A stretch of 6,627 nucleotides of DNA from an uncultured Fidelibacterota bacterium (GTDB lineage: Bacteria > Fidelibacterota > Fidelibacteria > Fidelibacterales > Fidelibacteraceae): contig CALMFL010000020.1 of NCBI GenBank assembly GCA_937862595.1, forward strand, positions 1 through 6,627, given 5' to 3'. The translations under genes were made by a program, and so were the position numbers. The notes under the pieces were generated by a model. That model ran no database searches, was not told the DNA's origin, and saw only the letters and a program-made list of their open reading frames with translations. Positions 5,823 to 6,627 of this stretch are shown piece after piece; the first letter of the stretch is position 1; every line of letters starts with the position of its first letter.

Positions 5823-5922
5823 CCGCAATCCTGTTTTTCAGGGTTAACGCCTTTTTCGGCTGTGACGCTCAAGATAAAGTATACAGGGGGAGAGATGCAT
5901 AACGTTTTGACCTTCCCGGCCC

Positions 5923-5982
5923 GCATCACTTTGCCACCGTGGCGTTACTCGGTTGGCGTCCCACTGAAGGGACTCTTGATGC
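5923..5982. repeat. compact branched inverted-repeat element, possible structured RNA or dispersed repeat
   Basis: A 6-bp outer stem GCATCA (5923-5928) / TGATGC (5977-5982) encloses a small hairpin GCCA-CCG-TGGC (5933-5943) and a second hairpin GTCCC / GGGAC with loop ACTGAA (5958-5973). It can be drawn on either strand. It lies 100-160 bp upstream of metK, on the far side of that gene's likely -10, so it is probably not part of the metK leader. Confidence 0.45.
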
Positions 5983-6070
5983 AGGGTGAAAATAGGATGT
6001 TTTTTTGCCGGAGGCAACAGAAAAATGAGCCCGGACGGAATGGACGGGAGAAAGCTTCAGACAGGATAAC

Positions 6071-6090
6071 CCCCAAGGGATCCCCTGGGG
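6071..6090. repeat. 20-bp near-perfect palindrome centred on GGGATCCC
   Basis: CCCCAAGGGA (6071-6080) faces TCCCCTGGGG (6081-6090); nine of ten pairs match, with one A-C mismatch. It sits between two CAGGAT units of the mosaic repeat. Confidence 0.6.
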
Positions 6091-6168
6091 ACAGGATTAG
6101 CCGGATATGCTTTTGACAGGATAACATGATTGGCAGGATATGTTTTCAGTCAGGATAACCCCGCTTCA

Positions 6169-6184
6169 TCCCGAAAGATCGGGA
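6169..6184. repeat. hairpin TCCCGA-AAGA-TCGGGA
   Basis: A perfect 6-bp stem with a 4-base loop, directly left of the GCTCCGA hairpin and inside the mosaic repeat. No T-run follows on either strand. Confidence 0.6.
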
Positions 6185-6187
6185 CTT

Positions 6188-6221
6188 CCCGCTTTGCTCC
6201 GATACTTCGGAGCTGCGAAGG
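6188..6221. repeat. hairpin element with GCTCCGA/TCGGAGC stem, copy 2
   Basis: The 7-bp stem GCTCCGA (6196-6202) / TCGGAGC (6207-6213) with loop TACT is identical in its stem to the hairpin at 1321-1338. Read on the opposite strand, its flanks (CCTTCGCA before, AAAGCGGG after) also resemble those of copy 1 (CCCGCGAA, GTAGTGGG), suggesting inverted copies of one element. Confidence 0.6.
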
Positions 6222-6350
6222 ACAGGCCGCGGGGCGCAGCAGGATGTTGTGATATGTTTTCAAACAGGATAATCCTGTCGGGTCGGGTTGCGGACGGTCG
6301 CGGGGGCTTCTAAAAAAACCCTTTGCATTTTATAAGCCCGCCATTTAAAT

Positions 6351-6380
6351 TTGCAGAGGATAACTGTGAGGATAGTATAA
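6351..6380 (+). promoter_or_regulatory. candidate uppP promoter
   Basis: A -35-like TTGCAG (6351-6356) is followed by a TATA-rich -10 region TAGTATAA (6373-6380), giving 16-19 bp spacing depending on the hexamer chosen. Transcription would begin near 6387, just before the first stem of the leader. A second possible pair, TTGCAT (6323-6328) and TTAAAT (6345-6350) with 16 bp spacing, lies upstream. Confidence 0.45.
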
Positions 6381-6390
6381 GCGGATCGTT

Positions 6391-6442
6391 TTGTTAAAGG
6401 CCATTGAAAATCGCGTGAACGCTGGACAGGTGCCTTTAACGA
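6391..6442 (+). ncRNA. candidate structured leader RNA of uppP (attenuator/riboswitch-like), class unknown
   Basis: An 11-bp stem pairs 6391-6401 (TTGTTAAAGGC) with 6432-6442 (GCCTTTAACGA), including one U-G pair. It encloses 30 nt containing a small GCG-UGAA-CGC hairpin (6413-6422) and single-stranded A-rich and GGACAGG segments. A terminator follows within 10 nt. Bases 6435-6440 (TTTAAC) could instead pair with 6457-6462 (GTTAAA) in the terminator's 5' side and loop, giving a possible but weak switch. It does not match the cores of riboswitch classes I can recall. Confidence 0.45.
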
Positions 6443-6450
6443 CCCATTTG

Positions 6451-6481
6451 CCGAACGTTAAAAGCCCGTTCGGTTTTTTTT
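6451..6481 (+). terminator. intrinsic terminator immediately before uppP
   Basis: Perfect 7-bp stem CCGAACG (6451-6457) / CGTTCGG (6467-6473), 9-nt loop, then eight T (6474-6481). It points towards uppP, and the uppP start is only 14 nt further on, leaving no room for a promoter in between. So uppP transcription must either read through it or be controlled by it. Confidence 0.8.
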
Positions 6482-6495
6482 AAAGGGATATAATC

Positions 6496-6627
6496 GTGGA
6501 ATATCTGAAGATCATTGTTCTGGCTGTTATTCAGGGACTAACGGAATTCCTGCCGGTCAGCAGTTCGGGGCATCTTGCTCTGGCGGCCTACATGCTCGGC
6601 ATCGAGTCGCCCGGCGTGACGCTGGAG
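6496..6627 (+). CDS. uppP: undecaprenyl-diphosphatase, N-terminal part cut by the window edge
   Basis: Integral membrane enzyme (BacA/UppP family) that dephosphorylates undecaprenyl diphosphate to recycle the lipid carrier for peptidoglycan and other envelope polymers; overproduction gives bacitracin resistance in E. coli. Only the first 44 codons are present, but the signature is clear: QGLTEFLPVSSSGHLALAAY at 13-32, with Glu17, Ser23 and His26 matching catalytic-region residues E21, S27 and H30 of the E. coli protein. Gln13 replaces E. coli Glu17, a common variant. The start is GTG, preceded by AAAGGG (6482-6487) at 8 nt. The gene follows a structured leader and intrinsic terminator, suggesting attenuation control. 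Confidence 0.93.
   Translation, partial: MEYLKIIVLAVIQGLTEFLPVSSSGHLALAAYMLGIESPGVTLE

Larger units (their letters stand above)
6061..6278 (+). repeat. mosaic intergenic repeat built on CAGGATAA units
   Basis: ACAGGATAA or close variants start at 6061, 6091 (ACAGGATTA), 6116, 6150 (TCAGGATAA) and 6264. Three of them belong to a longer unit of 21-22 bases, GATATG-YTTT-N4-CAGGATAA, at 6104-6124, 6137-6158 and 6251-6272. The last ends in the palindrome ACAGGAT-A-ATCCTGT (6264-6278). Spacing is irregular, so this is neither a CRISPR array nor a simple tandem repeat. Confidence 0.75.
5823..6350. other. gene-free divergent spacer between metK and uppP, packed with repeats and hairpins
   Basis: About 670 bp separate the two starts. 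The half next to metK holds the metK leader and a branched inverted-repeat structure (5923-5982). The middle (6061-6278) holds 'ACAGGATAA' repeats and several palindromes. A G-rich stretch lies at about 6276-6306. The final part is the uppP promoter and leader. The one longer frame across it (minus 6127-5945, ending in ..SPFSGTPTE) has no ribosome binding site and runs through palindromes, so I do not call a gene. Confidence 0.7.

Noticed and set aside
5823..5828. TTG start two codons before the metK ATG
   Set aside because: The AGGA site would be only one base away; it is well spaced for the ATG at 5822.
5823..5960. SAM riboswitch before metK
   Set aside because: No SAM-I/IV/II/III-like conserved core is visible on the minus strand between the start and the branched element.
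6061..6278. CRISPR array
   Set aside because: Repeats are short and irregularly spaced, and are interrupted by palindromes rather than unique spacers.
6276..6306. G-quadruplex in the G-rich stretch before the uppP promoter
   Set aside because: G-runs are uneven (two to five bases) and only a two-layer quadruplex could be drawn, which is weak evidence.

Overview
The window is a stretch of bacterial chromosome with compact, mostly GC-rich protein genes separated by unusually repeat-rich spacers. The Sel1-repeat lipoprotein has a lipobox with Ser at +2, and the spacers are full of palindromes, short tandem repeats and 'ACAGGATAA' units. This would fit a Gram-negative, possibly uncultured or candidate-phylum, bacterium, but nothing here fixes the phylum. 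No tRNA, rRNA, CRISPR array, transposase or prophage gene was seen.

Layout. Six complete genes lie on the minus strand and one gene cut by the right edge lies on the plus strand. From left to right: an AT-rich left end with a possible partial reading frame (1-141, minus); a VOC/glyoxalase-fold protein (416-814) bracketed by two tracts of the same octanucleotide repeat; a small three-helix membrane protein (947-1237); a 200-bp spacer of heptanucleotide repeats and a hairpin; a Sel1-repeat lipoprotein (1436-2077); a perfect 30-bp palindrome; glycerol kinase GlpK (2156-3637); an alpha/beta-hydrolase of the monoacylglycerol lipase/lysophospholipase type (3688-4602); S-adenosylmethionine synthetase MetK (4680-5822); about 670 bp without a gene, holding a mosaic of repeats and hairpins; and the start of undecaprenyl-diphosphatase UppP (6496 to the edge, plus strand).

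How the genes may work together. The hydrolase and glpK are adjacent, co-directional and 50 bp apart, with a good -10 box (TATAAT) before the hydrolase. A likely reading is a two-gene salvage unit: the hydrolase releases glycerol from a monoacylglycerol or lysolipid, and GlpK phosphorylates it to glycerol-3-phosphate. GlpK keeps its catalytic residues but lacks the loop residues that bind fructose-1,6-bisphosphate in the E. coli enzyme, and it lacks the His phosphorylated by HPr in Firmicutes. MetK and UppP are unrelated housekeeping functions transcribed divergently.

The most interesting non-coding signal lies just upstream of uppP. A likely promoter is followed by an 11-bp stem enclosing a 30-nt region, then a canonical intrinsic terminator whose T-run ends only 14 nt before the GTG start. 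This has the layout of a transcription-attenuation leader (riboswitch-like or protein-controlled), and I cannot assign it to a known class. The other notable theme is repeats of period 7 and period 8 plus palindromes concentrated in every sizeable spacer.
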